A DNA stretch of 64,000 bases from Streptomyces shenzhenensis. GTDB lineage: Bacteria > Actinomycetota > Actinomycetes > Streptomycetales > Streptomycetaceae. The notes below the pieces were generated by a model. That model was given only the letters and a program-made list of their open reading frames with translations. It ran no database searches and was not told the DNA's origin. The translations under genes and the position numbers were made by a program. The stretch covers positions 124,001 through 188,000 of the forward strand of contig NZ_PENI01000004.1 in NCBI RefSeq assembly GCF_003688995.1, given 5' to 3'. Of this stretch, positions 25,296-34,348 are shown piece after piece (the first letter of the stretch is position 1; every line of letters begins with the position of its first letter).

Positions 25296-27581
25296 TCACC
25301 GGAACCGCCGCAGACGCAGGCTGTTCGTCACCACGAACACCGAGGAGAACGCCATCGCCGCCCCCGCGATCATGGGGTTCAGCAGCCCGGCCGCCGCCAG
25401 CGGCAGCGCGGCCAGGTTGTAGCCGAAGGCCCACCCCAGATTGCCCTTGATCGTGGCCAGCGTACGCCGGGACAGCCGGATCGCGTCCGCGGCCACCCGC
25501 AGGTCCCCGCGCACCAGCGTCAGATCGCCCGCCTCGATCGCCGCGTCCGTGCCGGTGCCCATCGCGAGCCCCAGATCGGCGGTGGCGAGCGCGGCCGCGT
25601 CATTGACGCCGTCACCCACCATGGCCACGATCCGCCCCTCGCGCCGCAGCCGCCGTACGACGTCGACCTTGTCCTCGGGCAGCACCTCGGCGATCACCTC
25701 GTCGATCCCCACCGCCTGGGCGACGGCCTGTGCCACCGCCCGGTTGTCCCCGGTCAGCAGCACCGGCCTGAGCCCCAGCGCGCGCAGCTCCCGCACGGCC
25801 TCGGCGCTGGTCTCCCTGACCGCGTCGGCGACCGTGAGGACCCCGCGCGCGGCTCCGTCCCAGCCGGCCACGACGGCCGTACGGCCGTCCCGCTCGGCCG
25901 CTGCCACCGCCCGGCCCAGCTCCGGCGGCAGCTCGTCGAAGAGGCGCCCCACGGCCACCTCGCGGCCCTCGACGCGCCCGCGTACGCCCCGCCCCGGGAC
26001 GTTCTCGAAGTGCTCGGCCGGCGGCAGTTGCCCCACCCGCTCCTCGGCGCCGGCCGCGACCGCCCGGGCCACCGGATGCTCGGAGGCGTGCTCCAGGGCG
26101 CCCGCGAGCCGCAGCAGCTCCTGCTCGTCGGTGCCCTCGGCGGCGTACACCTCCTGGAGGGTCATCCGGCCGGTGGTGACCGTGCCGGTCTTGTCCAGGA
26201 CGACCGTGTCGACGCGGCGCGTGGACTCCAGCACCTCCGGGCCCTTGATCAGGATGCCGAGCTGCGCGCCCCGGCCGGTGCCGACCATCAGCGCGGTCGG
26301 CGTGGCCAGGCCCAGCGCGCACGGACAGGCGATGATCAGCACCGCGACGGCGGCCGTGAAGGCGGCGGCGGTGTCGCCCGTGACGCCGAGCCAGGTCCCG
26401 AACGTGGCGGCCGCGATCAGGATGACCGCCGGGACGAACACCGCGGAGATCCGGTCGGCCAGCCGCTGCACCTCGGTCTTGCCGTTCTGGGCGTCCTCCA
26501 CCAGCTTCGCCATCCGGGCCAGCTGGGTGTCCGTGCCGACCCGGGTGGCCTCGACGACCAGCCGCCCGCCCGCGTTGACCGTGGCGCCGGTGACGGCGTC
26601 GCCGACGCCCACGTCCACCGGCACCGACTCGCCGGTGAGCAGGGACTGGTCGATCGCGGAGACCCCCTCGACCACCGTGCCGTCGGTGGCGACCTGCTCG
26701 CCGGGCCGCACCACGAAGCGGTCGCCTACCCGCAGCTCCGCCACCGGCACGCGCACCTCGCGCCCCTCCCGCAGCACGGCCACGTCCTTGGCGCCCAGCT
26801 CCATCAGCGCCCGCAGGGCGGCGCCCGCGCGCCGCTTGGCGCGGGCCTCCAGGAAGCGACCCAGCAGGATCAGGGTGACGACGCCCGCGGCCACCTCCAG
26901 ATAGATGGTGGCGGCGGGGTCCATCCGCTCGACGGTGAACCGGAACTCGTCGTGCATCCCCGGCATGCCCGCGTCACCGAGGAACAGCGCCCACAGCGAC
27001 CAGCCGAACGCGGCCAGCGTGCCGACCGAGACCAGGGTGTCCATGGTGGCCGCGCCGTGCCGGGCGTTCGTCCAGGCCGCCTGGTGGAACGGCCGGCCGC
27101 CCCAGACGACGACCGGAGCGGCCAGGGTCAGCGAGAGCCACTGCCAGTTGTCGAACTGGAGCGCCGGGACCATGGCGAGCAGCACCACGGGCACGGCCAG
27201 CAGGCCGGAGACGAGCAGCCGGTGGCGCAGCGCCGTCAGCTCGGGGTCCTGAGGGGCCTGCCCCGGCGCGGCCGCCTCGGGCGGCTGCGGCGGCGGGGGT
27301 TCCTCGGCGGTGTACCCCGTCTTCTCGACGGTGGCGATCAGATCGGCGACCTGGACCCCGTCGGCGCAGCTGATCTTCGCCTTCTCCGTCGCGAAGTTCA
27401 CGGTGGCGGTGACGCCGTCCATCCGGTTGAGCTTCCTCTCGACCCGGGCGGCGCAGGAGGCGCAGGTCATGCCCCCGATGAGCAGGTCGACCTCGCGGGT
27501 TCCGGAGGGCTCGCGGATCCCGGGGGCCTCGGGGGGCGTGGGTGTCGCCGCGGCGGTGGGTCCCGTAGTGATGCTGGTCAT
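25296..27581 (-). CDS. copA: Copper-translocating P-type ATPase
   Basis: The 761-aa P1B-type ATPase pumps Cu(I) out of the cell. In order it has an N-terminal heavy-metal domain with GGMTCASCAARVERKL (Cys40/Cys43), membrane helices, the transport-site CPC in ACPCALGLATP (about residue 420), phosphorylation site VVLDKTGTVTTG (Asp463) and hinge GDGVNDAAALATADLGLAMG. The CPC motif fits Cu+/Ag+ specificity. It follows copZ on the same strand and is controlled by the CsoR-type operator upstream of copZ. Confidence 0.95.
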   Translation of the reverse strand: MTSITTGPTAAATPTPPEAPGIREPSGTREVDLLIGGMTCASCAARVERKLNRMDGVTATVNFATEKAKISCADGVQVADLIATVEKTGYTAEEPPPPQPPEAAAPGQAPQDPELTALRHRLLVSGLLAVPVVLLAMVPALQFDNWQWLSLTLAAPVVVWGGRPFHQAAWTNARHGAATMDTLVSVGTLAAFGWSLWALFLGDAGMPGMHDEFRFTVERMDPAATIYLEVAAGVVTLILLGRFLEARAKRRAGAALRALMELGAKDVAVLREGREVRVPVAELRVGDRFVVRPGEQVATDGTVVEGVSAIDQSLLTGESVPVDVGVGDAVTGATVNAGGRLVVEATRVGTDTQLARMAKLVEDAQNGKTEVQRLADRISAVFVPAVILIAAATFGTWLGVTGDTAAAFTAAVAVLIIACPCALGLATPTALMVGTGRGAQLGILIKGPEVLESTRRVDTVVLDKTGTVTTGRMTLQEVYAAEGTDEQELLRLAGALEHASEHPVARAVAAGAEERVGQLPPAEHFENVPGRGVRGRVEGREVAVGRLFDELPPELGRAVAAAERDGRTAVVAGWDGAARGVLTVADAVRETSAEAVRELRALGLRPVLLTGDNRAVAQAVAQAVGIDEVIAEVLPEDKVDVVRRLRREGRIVAMVGDGVNDAAALATADLGLAMGTGTDAAIEAGDLTLVRGDLRVAADAIRLSRRTLATIKGNLGWAFGYNLAALPLAAAGLLNPMIAGAAMAFSSVFVVTNSLRLRRFR

Positions 27582-27697
27582 GTCTCCGGACTCCAGACAA
27601 CGGACCGGGCCGTACGGATCCAGCGTCGGCTGGTCGGTACGGCCCGGACGGGGAGGGGTGTTTCAGTCCTGCGTTCGTGTGCTCGGGCCGTGCGGAC

Positions 27698-27937
27698 TCA
27701 GACCGTGCCGACCAGTTCGAAGCCGGCCTCGTCGACGGCGGCGCGGACGGCGTCCTCGTCGAGCCGCGCGGCGGAGATGACGGTGACCTCGCCGCTCGAC
27801 GCGACGGCCTTCACCGAGCTGACGCCGGGGATCTCGGAGATCTCGCCGGAGACGGCACCCTCGCAGTGCCCGCAGCTCATGCCGCTCACCTTGTAGACGG
27901 TCGTGACGGAGTCCGGGTTGTCGGTCTGGGCGGTCAT
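27698..27937 (-). CDS. copZ: Copper chaperone, heavy-metal-associated domain
   Basis: The 79-aa single HMA-domain protein has the Cu(I)-binding motif GMSCGHC (Cys22/Cys25). It ferries Cu(I) to CopA. ATG at 27937 follows GAGGAGCAACGAC. It is the first gene of the copper operon, 116 nt upstream of copA, with the CsoR-type site 70 nt upstream of its start. Confidence 0.95.
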   Translation of the reverse strand: MTAQTDNPDSVTTVYKVSGMSCGHCEGAVSGEISEIPGVSSVKAVASSGEVTVISAARLDEDAVRAAVDEAGFELVGTV

Positions 27938-28005
27938 GTCGTTGCTCCTCGTCCGTGCCGGGTGGGGCCGATGAGTCCCACAGTGGGCCCTGCGTCACCC
28001 AGGCT

Positions 28006-28022
28006 ATACCCCTAGGGGGTAC
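28006..28022. promoter_or_regulatory. CsoR-type copper operator
   Basis: The near-perfect palindrome ATACCCCTAGGGGGTAC matches the known CsoR operator pattern (TACCCC-N-TA-GGGGTA) of actinobacteria. It lies about 70 bp upstream of copZ over the expected promoter. CsoR releases DNA when it binds Cu(I), turning on copZ-copA. No csoR gene is in the window. Confidence 0.85.
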
Positions 28023-28128
28023 TTTCCAAGGAGGGGCATGACAGATGCCCTGCGGGCCGCGGTCCGGGAGGCCCCACCGGTGCCCGGCCGGGCGCATGCC
28101 GGTGCGTGATCGCCCGTCGGGGTGCCCG

Positions 28129-28830
28129 TCAGGGGCTCGGTGTCGGGGTGTGGCCGCAGGTCAGGGGCTCGAGGTAGCGGATCAGGACGTTCTTGACCTC
28201 CTGGACGTAGGCGTCGCGTTCGGCGCCCTCATGGGCGAGGGCCAGTTCCAGCCCCGCCTTGTGGATGCCGAGGCAGACGTGCGCCGTACGCGTGACCTCG
28301 GCCGCGGGCCGGCCGGTCAGGTACGAGGAGAGCAGTTCCTCGATGCGCGCCACCATCGTCGCGTGCAGGGCCTCGTGCTCCTCGGCGATCCGGCCGGGGG
28401 TGTCGGGGCCCTTCATCAGCGCGAAGAACACGGGGTGCTCGCTGTTGAACGCGACGAAGCGGTCGACCGCCGCGCCGACGGTCTCCGCGAGCGGGGTGGC
28501 GGGGTCGACCCGGCCGAACACCGCGCCGTACGTCTGGCGCATCTCGTGCATCAGCCGGCCGCCCAGCTCGATCGCGATCGCTTCCTTGTTGGGGAAGAAC
28601 TGGTAGAGCGTGCCCGGCGAGACGCCCGCCTCGCGGGCGATCGCGTTGGTGCTGGCGGCCGTGTAGCCGCTCGCGCAGAAGACCGACGCGGCGGCGTCGA
28701 GGAGTTGGGCGATGCGCCGCTCGCCGCGGGCCTGGCGGCGGCGCGGCTGTTCCCTCCGGGGCTTGTCCGGGGTCCCCGGCTCGCTCCCCGGCGTCCCCGG
28801 CTGTTCGGGCGTCTCGGGCTTGTCGGACAC
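28129..28830 (-). CDS. TetR-family transcriptional repressor
   Basis: The 233-aa protein has a proline-rich N-terminal tail (about 35 residues), then a TetR helix-turn-helix at about 45-90 (IAQLLDAAASVFCASGYTAA; IAREAGVSPGTLYQFFPNKE) and a ligand-binding helical domain. GTG start at 28830. It is divergent from the MMPL transporter, with two TetR-type palindromes between them, so it most likely represses both genes. Confidence 0.93.
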   Translation of the reverse strand: MSDKPETPEQPGTPGSEPGTPDKPRREQPRRRQARGERRIAQLLDAAASVFCASGYTAASTNAIAREAGVSPGTLYQFFPNKEAIAIELGGRLMHEMRQTYGAVFGRVDPATPLAETVGAAVDRFVAFNSEHPVFFALMKGPDTPGRIAEEHEALHATMVARIEELLSSYLTGRPAAEVTRTAHVCLGIHKAGLELALAHEGAERDAYVQEVKNVLIRYLEPLTCGHTPTPSP

Positions 28831-28865
28831 GCGTTATCCCCAGCTCTTCGAACGCGATTGACAAA

Positions 28866-28912
28866 CACGAGCGGCCGCTCGCATTCTAGGGGAACGCGAG
28901 CGATCTCTCGTG
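28866..28912. promoter_or_regulatory. Pair of TetR operators between TetR and MMPL genes
   Basis: A perfect 14-bp palindrome CGAGCGGCCGCTCG (28868-28881) and a one-mismatch copy CGAGCGATCTCTCG (28897-28910) lie 29 bp apart. Both have matching AACACGAGC / GTGTTT-type flanks. The layout fits a TetR dimer pair controlling the divergent promoters. Confidence 0.75.
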
Positions 28913-28993
28913 TTTGCTAGTCTATGGCAATGGCTGATCCATGCTGCCGTGCTGGCACGGACGCACAGGTCACGGTGAAGGGGACACCGCAGG

Positions 28994-31258
28994 ATGACCG
29001 AAGTCAACAAGCCGACGCGCACCGGGGACGCGCCGCCCCGCGTCGGGGGCTGGACGCGCTTCGTGACCGCCCGGCCCCGGCTGTCGCTGCTCGCGGCCCT
29101 CGTGCTCACCGTGCTCGCGGTGCTGGCCGGCAGTGGGGTCGCGGACCGCCTGGGCAGCGGCGGCTGGGAGGACCCGGCCGCCGAGTCGACGTACGCCACC
29201 AAGGCGCTGGAGCGCGAGTTTCCCGACTCCCAGCCCAATCTGCTGCTCCTGGTCGACGCCGGCGGCTCCTCCGTCGACGACCCGGCGGTCGCGGCCCGCG
29301 CCCGGGACCTCGCCACCCGCCTGGCGGGCGAGAGAGGCGTCACGGGCGTCGGCTCCTACTGGCGGACCGAGTCGCCCGCGCTGCGCGCGGAGGACGGCCA
29401 CGAGGCGCTGATCGCCGCGCGCATCACCGGCGACGAGAAGGCGATGGGGCAGACCCTGGACCGCATAGCGCCCCACTACCGGGGGACGCACGGCCCGCTG
29501 GAGGTGCGGATCGGCGGCATGGTCGCCGTGCGGCACGAGATGCAGACGATCATCCAGGACGACCTGGCCAGGGCCGAGCTGATCGCCCTGCCGATCACGC
29601 TCGTGCTGCTGGTGATGGTCTTCGGCAGCGCGATCGCCGCTCTGCTGCCGCTGGGCATCGGCATCGTCGCCATCCTCGGCACCAACGCGGTGCTGCGCGG
29701 CCTGACGGAGATGACCGACGTCTCCGTCTTCGCGATGAACCTCACCACGGCGCTCGGCCTCGGCCTCGCCATCGACTACGCGCTGTTCATCGTCCGCCGC
29801 TTCCGGGAGGAACTGTCCACGGGCGGCACGCCGTTGACAGCCGTCGGCACGACGCTGCGCACGGCCGGCCGGACGGTGCTCTTCTCCGCCCTGACGGTCG
29901 CGGTGTCCCTCGCGGCGATGCTGCTGTTCCCGCAGTACTTCCTGCGGTCCTTCGCCTACGCGGGCATAGCGGTGGTGCTGCTGGCCGCGGCCGCCGCCCT
30001 GATCCTGCTCCCCGCGGCCCTGGTCCTGCTCGGCCACCGGGTCAACTCCCTTGACCTGCGCCGCCTGTTCCGCCGGAACCGTGGGCCGCGGCCCACGGGT
30101 GAGGAGGGCGCGACCTGGGCCCGGACCGCCGGCCTGGTGATGCGCCGCGCACCGATCTTCGCCATCGGCACCACGGCCCTGCTGGTCATCCTCGGACTGC
30201 CCTTCCTGGGCGTGAAGTTCGGCACCGCCGACGACCGCCAGCTGCCGTCGAGCGCCGAGTCCCATGTGGTGCAGCAGCACATCCGGGAGGGCTTCCCGGG
30301 CAGCCCCGGCGGCGGCCTGGAGGTACTGGCCGAGGGGCGGGCGACGCAGGCGCAGTACGCCGACTACCGCCGGCAGGTGGCGGACCTGCCCGAGGTGGCA
30401 CGGGTCGACGGCCCCCTGGTGAAGGGCGACTCGGCGTACTTCACGGTGCAGCCGAAGGGTGAGGCCGTCGATGACGCGGCCCAGGACCTGGTGCGCGATC
30501 TGCGGGCCATACCCACACCGTTCGACACCGCGGTCACCGGCACGGCGGCGGTCCTCGTCGACTCCAAGCACGCGATAGCCGAACGCCTGCCCTGGGCCGC
30601 CGCGTTCATCGTGATCGTCACCCTGCTGCTGGTCTTCCTGCTCACCGGCAGCGTGCTGATACCCGTCCAGGCCGTGGTGCTCAACGCGCTCAGCCTGACG
30701 GCCATGTTCGGCGCGGTGGTCTGGGTCTTCCAGGACGGCCATCTGTCCGGCCCGCTGAGCTTCACCGGCACCGGCTCCATCGAGACGACCCTGCCCGTCC
30801 TGATGTTCTGCGTGGCCTTCGGCCTCTCCATGGACTACGGCGTGTTCCTGCTCTCCCGCATCAAGGAGGAGTACGACCGCACCGGCGACCACAACGAGGC
30901 CGTGCGCCACGGACTCCAGCGCACGGGCGGGCTGATCACGGCGGCGGCGGTCATCCTGGCCGTGGTCATGGTCGCGATCGGCACCTCACGCGTGACCAAC
31001 ACCAAGATGCTCGGCCTGGGCATCGCGCTGGCGGTGCTGATGGACGCGATGGTCGTGCGCAGCCTGCTGGTGCCGGCGATCATGCGCCTGACCGGCCGCG
31101 CCACATGGTGGGCCCCCGCCCCCCTACGCCGCTTCCACAACCGCTTCGGCCTAACAGAAACCACCCCAACCCAAGCAAAGCCCCCTGAGGGAGCGCGAGG
31201 AACTGAGCGCCCAGCCACAACGCACCCGCACCCAACCGACGACCTGGCAGCCCCCTGA
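28994..31258 (+). CDS. MMPL/RND-family membrane transporter
   Basis: The 754-aa protein has the two-fold repeat of MMPL transporters. There is one N-terminal span, an extracytoplasmic domain and a five-helix block (residues about 190-340), then the pattern repeats (about 375-700). Conserved GLGLAIDYALFIVRRFREEL and FGLSMDYGVFLLSRIKEEYD carry the Asp-Tyr pairs of proton-relay helices 4 and 10. It exports lipids, drugs or other hydrophobic molecules. The last ~25 codons are encoded by the first copy of a 70-bp tandem repeat, so the C-terminal tail is likely dispensable. Confidence 0.92.
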   Translation: MTEVNKPTRTGDAPPRVGGWTRFVTARPRLSLLAALVLTVLAVLAGSGVADRLGSGGWEDPAAESTYATKALEREFPDSQPNLLLLVDAGGSSVDDPAVAARARDLATRLAGERGVTGVGSYWRTESPALRAEDGHEALIAARITGDEKAMGQTLDRIAPHYRGTHGPLEVRIGGMVAVRHEMQTIIQDDLARAELIALPITLVLLVMVFGSAIAALLPLGIGIVAILGTNAVLRGLTEMTDVSVFAMNLTTALGLGLAIDYALFIVRRFREELSTGGTPLTAVGTTLRTAGRTVLFSALTVAVSLAAMLLFPQYFLRSFAYAGIAVVLLAAAAALILLPAALVLLGHRVNSLDLRRLFRRNRGPRPTGEEGATWARTAGLVMRRAPIFAIGTTALLVILGLPFLGVKFGTADDRQLPSSAESHVVQQHIREGFPGSPGGGLEVLAEGRATQAQYADYRRQVADLPEVARVDGPLVKGDSAYFTVQPKGEAVDDAAQDLVRDLRAIPTPFDTAVTGTAAVLVDSKHAIAERLPWAAAFIVIVTLLLVFLLTGSVLIPVQAVVLNALSLTAMFGAVVWVFQDGHLSGPLSFTGTGSIETTLPVLMFCVAFGLSMDYGVFLLSRIKEEYDRTGDHNEAVRHGLQRTGGLITAAAVILAVVMVAIGTSRVTNTKMLGLGIALAVLMDAMVVRSLLVPAIMRLTGRATWWAPAPLRRFHNRFGLTETTPTQAKPPEGARGTERPATTHPHPTDDLAAP

Positions 31259-31595
31259 GGGGGCGCGGGGAACGGCGCGATCAACCACGATGCACCCGCA
31301 CCCAACCGACGACCCGGCAGCGCCTTGAGGGGGCGCGGGGAACGGCGCGATCAACCACGAAGCTGCCGCACCCAACGGACGACCTGGCGGCCCCTTGAGG
31401 GGGCGCGGGGAACGGCGCGATCAACCACGAAGCTGCCGCACCCAACCGACGACCCGGCAGCGCCTTGAAGGGGCGCGAGGAACTGCGCGCCCAGCCACGA
31501 AGCTGCCGCACCCAACCGACGACCCGCCAGCCCTCTGAAGGGGCGCGGGGAACTGCGCGATCAACCACAACGCACCCGCACCCAAACCGACGGCG
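31181..31595. repeat. Six tandem 70-bp repeats
   Basis: Units begin at 31181, 31251, 31321, 31391, 31461 and 31531, with an exact 70-bp period; the last is truncated at about 65 bp. Each unit has the order CCTTGAGGGGGCGCGGGGAA, then CGCGATCAACCACGA, then GCACCCAACCGACGACC. Unit 1 forms the 3' end of the MMPL gene; the rest fill the gap before the alcohol dehydrogenase. Units 3-5 share AGCTGCCGCA where units 1, 2 and 6 have GCACCCGCA, showing two subtypes. There are no spacers, so this is not CRISPR. Related GC-rich elements are common between Streptomyces genes. Confidence 0.9.
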
Positions 31596-31682
31596 TCAAG
31601 CTCACCGCACCCCACCCCCCACCCACAAACGGAGCGCATAAGGTTCCGCGAGAAAGCCACCCGCGAACAAAAGGAGCAACGC

Positions 31683-32723
31683 ATGCGGGCTGTGGTGTTC
31701 GAGCGATACGGAACCCCCGCCGAAGTCCGCGACGTACCGGACCCGGAGCCGGCGGAGCACGGCGTGGTGGTGCGCGTAGAGGCGACCGGCCTGTGCCGCA
31801 GCGACTGGCACGGCTGGATGGGCCACGACCCGGACATCACGCTGCCGCATGTGCCCGGACACGAACTCGCCGGGACCGTCGAGGCGGTCGGCACCCGCGT
31901 CACCGGCTGGCGCCCCGGCGACCGGGTCACCGTGCCCTTCGTCTGCGCCTGCGGCAGCTGCCCGGCCTGCGCGGCGGGCGACCAGCAGGTGTGCGAGCGG
32001 CAGACCCAGCCCGGTTTCAGCCACTGGGGCTCCTTCGCCGAGTACGTGGCGCTCGACCACGCCGAGGTGAACCTGGTCCGCGTCCCCGACGGGATGTCCT
32101 TCGCCACCGCCGCCTCCCTCGGCTGCCGCTTCGCGACCGCCTTCCGCGCCGTGGTCCAGCAGGGCCGGGTGGCGGCGGGGGAGTGGGTCGCGGTGCACGG
32201 GTGCGGGGGCGTGGGCCTGTCGGCGGTGATGATCGCGGCGGCGTCGGGGGCCCGGGTGGTCGCCGTGGACGTGTCACCCAAGGCACTGGACCTGGCGCGC
32301 GCGTTCGGCGCGGCGGCGTGCGTGGACGCGGCGAGCACGGCGGACCCGGCGGCGGCCGTACGGGAGCTGACCGGCGGCGCCCACCTCTCCCTGGACGCCC
32401 TCGGCTCCCCGGCGACCTGCGCCGCCTCGGTGGCCGGGCTGCGCCGTCGCGGCCGGCACGTCCAGGTGGGCCTGCTGCCCTCCGCGGACGGCACCACCCC
32501 GGTCCCCATGGCCCGCGTCATCGCCCTGGAACTGGAGATCCTCGGCAGCCACGGCATGGCCGCGCACACCTACCAGCCGATGCTGGAGCTGGTCCGGGCC
32601 GGGGTGCTGCGCCCCGACCGGCTGGTGACGGCGGCGATCCCGCTGGCGGCGGCACCGTCCGCGCTGGCGGCGATGGGCACGGCGCCGGGGTCGGGGGTGA
32701 CGGTCATCGAGCCATGGAGCTGA
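31683..32723 (+). CDS. Zinc-dependent alcohol dehydrogenase
   Basis: The 346-aa medium-chain dehydrogenase has catalytic zinc ligands Cys38 and His60-Glu61 in [14 protein letters not shown] and [10 protein letters not shown]. The four structural-zinc cysteines lie in [17 protein letters not shown] (Cys90, 93, 96, 104), and the nucleotide fold has [10 protein letters not shown]. It oxidises an alcohol with NAD(P); the substrate is unknown. ATG at 31683 follows AAAGGAGCAACGC, immediately after the 70-bp repeat array. Confidence 0.92.
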   Translation: MRAVVFERYGTPAEVRDVPDPEPAEHGVVVRVEATGLCRSDWHGWMGHDPDITLPHVPGHELAGTVEAVGTRVTGWRPGDRVTVPFVCACGSCPACAAGDQQVCERQTQPGFSHWGSFAEYVALDHAEVNLVRVPDGMSFATAASLGCRFATAFRAVVQQGRVAAGEWVAVHGCGGVGLSAVMIAAASGARVVAVDVSPKALDLARAFGAAACVDAASTADPAAAVRELTGGAHLSLDALGSPATCAASVAGLRRRGRHVQVGLLPSADGTTPVPMARVIALELEILGSHGMAAHTYQPMLELVRAGVLRPDRLVTAAIPLAAAPSALAAMGTAPGSGVTVIEPWS

Positions 32724-32819
32724 GATCCACCCACGCGAGGGCGAGCCGCACCCCGTGTTCGGCGGCGGCACCGTGCCCCACCCGGAGGCAGGGCACGGCC
32801 GGATTCCCGCGGGCGTCGT

Positions 32820-33020
32820 TCAGTTCTGTCGTCTGCCGCGATTGCCGGGGCGGGAGGCGACCCAGGCGCGGACGGTGTCCGCGTACCAGTAGGGCTTGCC
32901 TCCCTCCACATGGTCGGGCGGGGGTAGCAGCCCGTGCTTGCGGTAGGACCGTACGGTGTCCGGCTGCACCTTGATGTGTGCCGCGATCTCCTTGTAGGAC
33001 CAGAGCCTTCGGTCGGTCAT
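32820..33020 (-). CDS. Small MerR/excisionase-like helix-turn-helix protein
   Basis: The 66-aa protein is almost entirely one winged-helix unit, YKEIAAHIKVQPDTVRSYRK then HGLLPPPDH and a wing with W. It resembles small AlpA/BldC/excisionase-type regulators. The ATG at 33020 was chosen over a longer frame because GGGAGGTGCGACTC precedes it. No integrase or phage gene is nearby, so it is probably a chromosomal regulator. A 20-bp-spaced direct repeat upstream may be its site. Confidence 0.82.
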   Translation of the reverse strand: MTDRRLWSYKEIAAHIKVQPDTVRSYRKHGLLPPPDHVEGGKPYWYADTVRAWVASRPGNRGRRQN

Positions 33021-33292
33021 GAGTCGCACCTCCCTGCATGCGCCGCGGCGGCGGCCGGGACGGCCGTCGGGGGAGCCGGACGCTGCGCTGGCGATCACCA
33101 CGCCTGTGTCCGGTCAACGACGCAGGGTGAGCGCGGGCAAGGGGCTGTCGAGCGGGTGTGACCGAGAGCCCGCGTACACGCGACATGTGTGACACGGGCG
33201 AGGTATTTGTGACACGGCCGACGCAAAGGCGGGCGCCGGGGCAAGGCACGGCGCGTCGACCCGGCGGTCCCGCACCGCGCCCCGCGGGGGTG
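33021..33292. other. Gene-free interval upstream of the HTH gene
   Basis: Both flanking genes are on the minus strand. The only structure seen is the direct repeat TGTGACACGG at 33188-33197 and 33208-33217. Confidence 0.5.
33188..33217. promoter_or_regulatory. Direct repeat TGTGACACGG, possible regulator site
   Basis: The 10-mer occurs twice with a 20-bp period (two helical turns), about 170 bp upstream of the small HTH gene. BldC/MerR-like small regulators bind direct repeats, so autoregulation is possible. Confidence 0.4.
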
Positions 33293-34219
33293 CTACGCCC
33301 CGCAGGATCTCAGGAAGGCCCGCGTCCGCTGCGCGATCGGCAGCGGCCGGTCCGGCTCGCAGGGGTACATGTCCTGCTCGACGATCGCGAACAGATCGAC
33401 GTCCAGCTTCGCCGCCGCCTCCAGGACCGGGCCGAGGGCGGGCACCCCGGACGGCGGTTCGCACATGACGCCCTTGGCGACCGCGGGTCCGAACGGGATG
33501 CCGTCCGCCCGCACCTCGGCGAGGATCTCCGGGTCCACCTGCTTGAGGTGCAGATAGCCGATGCGCTCCCCGTAGGTCTCGATCAGCTTGACGCTGTCCC
33601 CGCCGCAGTACGCGTAGTGCCCGGTGTCCAGGCACAGCGACACCAGGGCGGAGTCGGTGCCGTCGAGGAAGCGGACGACGTTCTCCTCGCTGTCGATGTG
33701 CGTGTCGGCGTGCGGGTGGACGACGATCTCCAGGCCGTGGCGCTCGCGCACCTCCCGGCCGAGCCGCTCGGTCAGCGAGGTCAGATTCCGCCACTGCTCG
33801 GGCGTCAGCGTGTCCGGCTCCAGCACCTCGCCGGTCTTGTCGTCGCGCCAGAACGACGGGATGACGACCAGGTGCCGGCCGCCCATGGCCTGGGTGAGAG
33901 CCGCGATGTCGGAGACATGCGCCCAGGTGCGCTCCCAGACCGCCGGGCCGTGGTGCAGGCCGGTGAAGACGGTGCCGGCCGACACCTTCAGGCCGCGCCG
34001 GGAGGTCTCCTCGGTGAGAACGGCGGGATCGGTCGGCAGATAGCCGTACGGGCCCAGCTCGATCCACTCGTAGCCGGACGCGGCGACCTCGTCGAGGAAG
34101 CGCCGCCAGGGCACCTGCCGGGGGTCGTCCGGGAACCACACGCCCCAGGAGTCGGGGGCCGATCCGACCCGGATACGGGACAGGCCGGGCACGGGAGACT
34201 GAGGTGACAACGGCGTCAT
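33293..34219 (-). CDS. Sugar isomerase/epimerase, probable 2-keto-myo-inositol dehydratase
   Basis: The 308-aa AP-endonuclease-2-like TIM barrel has the IolE-like N-terminus RVGSAPDSWGVWFPDDP and EWIELGPYGYLP. Metal-site segments include LEIVVHPHADTHI, SLCLDTGHYAYCGGD and the Glu of LFAIVEQD. IolE removes water from 2-keto-myo-inositol (scyllo-inosose). The location, divergent from iolC and the rest of the iol genes, supports this, though the family also holds general isomerases. The start at 34219 (second in-frame ATG) leaves room for the shared promoter; an ATG at 34279 would place 20 odd residues in front. Confidence 0.75.
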   Translation of the reverse strand: MTPLSPQSPVPGLSRIRVGSAPDSWGVWFPDDPRQVPWRRFLDEVAASGYEWIELGPYGYLPTDPAVLTEETSRRGLKVSAGTVFTGLHHGPAVWERTWAHVSDIAALTQAMGGRHLVVIPSFWRDDKTGEVLEPDTLTPEQWRNLTSLTERLGREVRERHGLEIVVHPHADTHIDSEENVVRFLDGTDSALVSLCLDTGHYAYCGGDSVKLIETYGERIGYLHLKQVDPEILAEVRADGIPFGPAVAKGVMCEPPSGVPALGPVLEAAAKLDVDLFAIVEQDMYPCEPDRPLPIAQRTRAFLRSCGA

Positions 34220-34266
34220 GGCCGCCAGCGTGCGGCTCGCCGAGAGGGGTGTCAAGCTCTCGTCCG

Positions 34267-34285
34267 AATGTCTGGACAAAACATT
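34267..34285. promoter_or_regulatory. Inverted repeat at the iol promoter
   Basis: AATGT and ACATT arms flank CTGGACAAA, and inside it TGTC-TG-GACA is also symmetric. The site overlaps the putative -35 of the iolC promoter and lies between the divergent iolE-like and iolC genes, where an inositol-responsive repressor would be expected. Confidence 0.4.
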
Positions 34286-34313
34286 GACAGGGCTCCTCGT
34301 GCGGGACTACAAA
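34284..34313 (+). promoter_or_regulatory. Candidate promoter of the iolC operon
   Basis: A consensus -35 TTGACA (34284-34289) and a -10-like TACAAA (34308-34313) are 18 bp apart, about 36 nt upstream of the iolC start. Confidence 0.4.
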
Positions 34314-34348
34314 CCGGGGGAGAGGCGTGTGCTGGAGAAGGGAAGCCG

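Noticed and set aside
31181..31595. CRISPR array
   Set aside because: The 70-bp units are contiguous without unique spacers and no cas genes are near.
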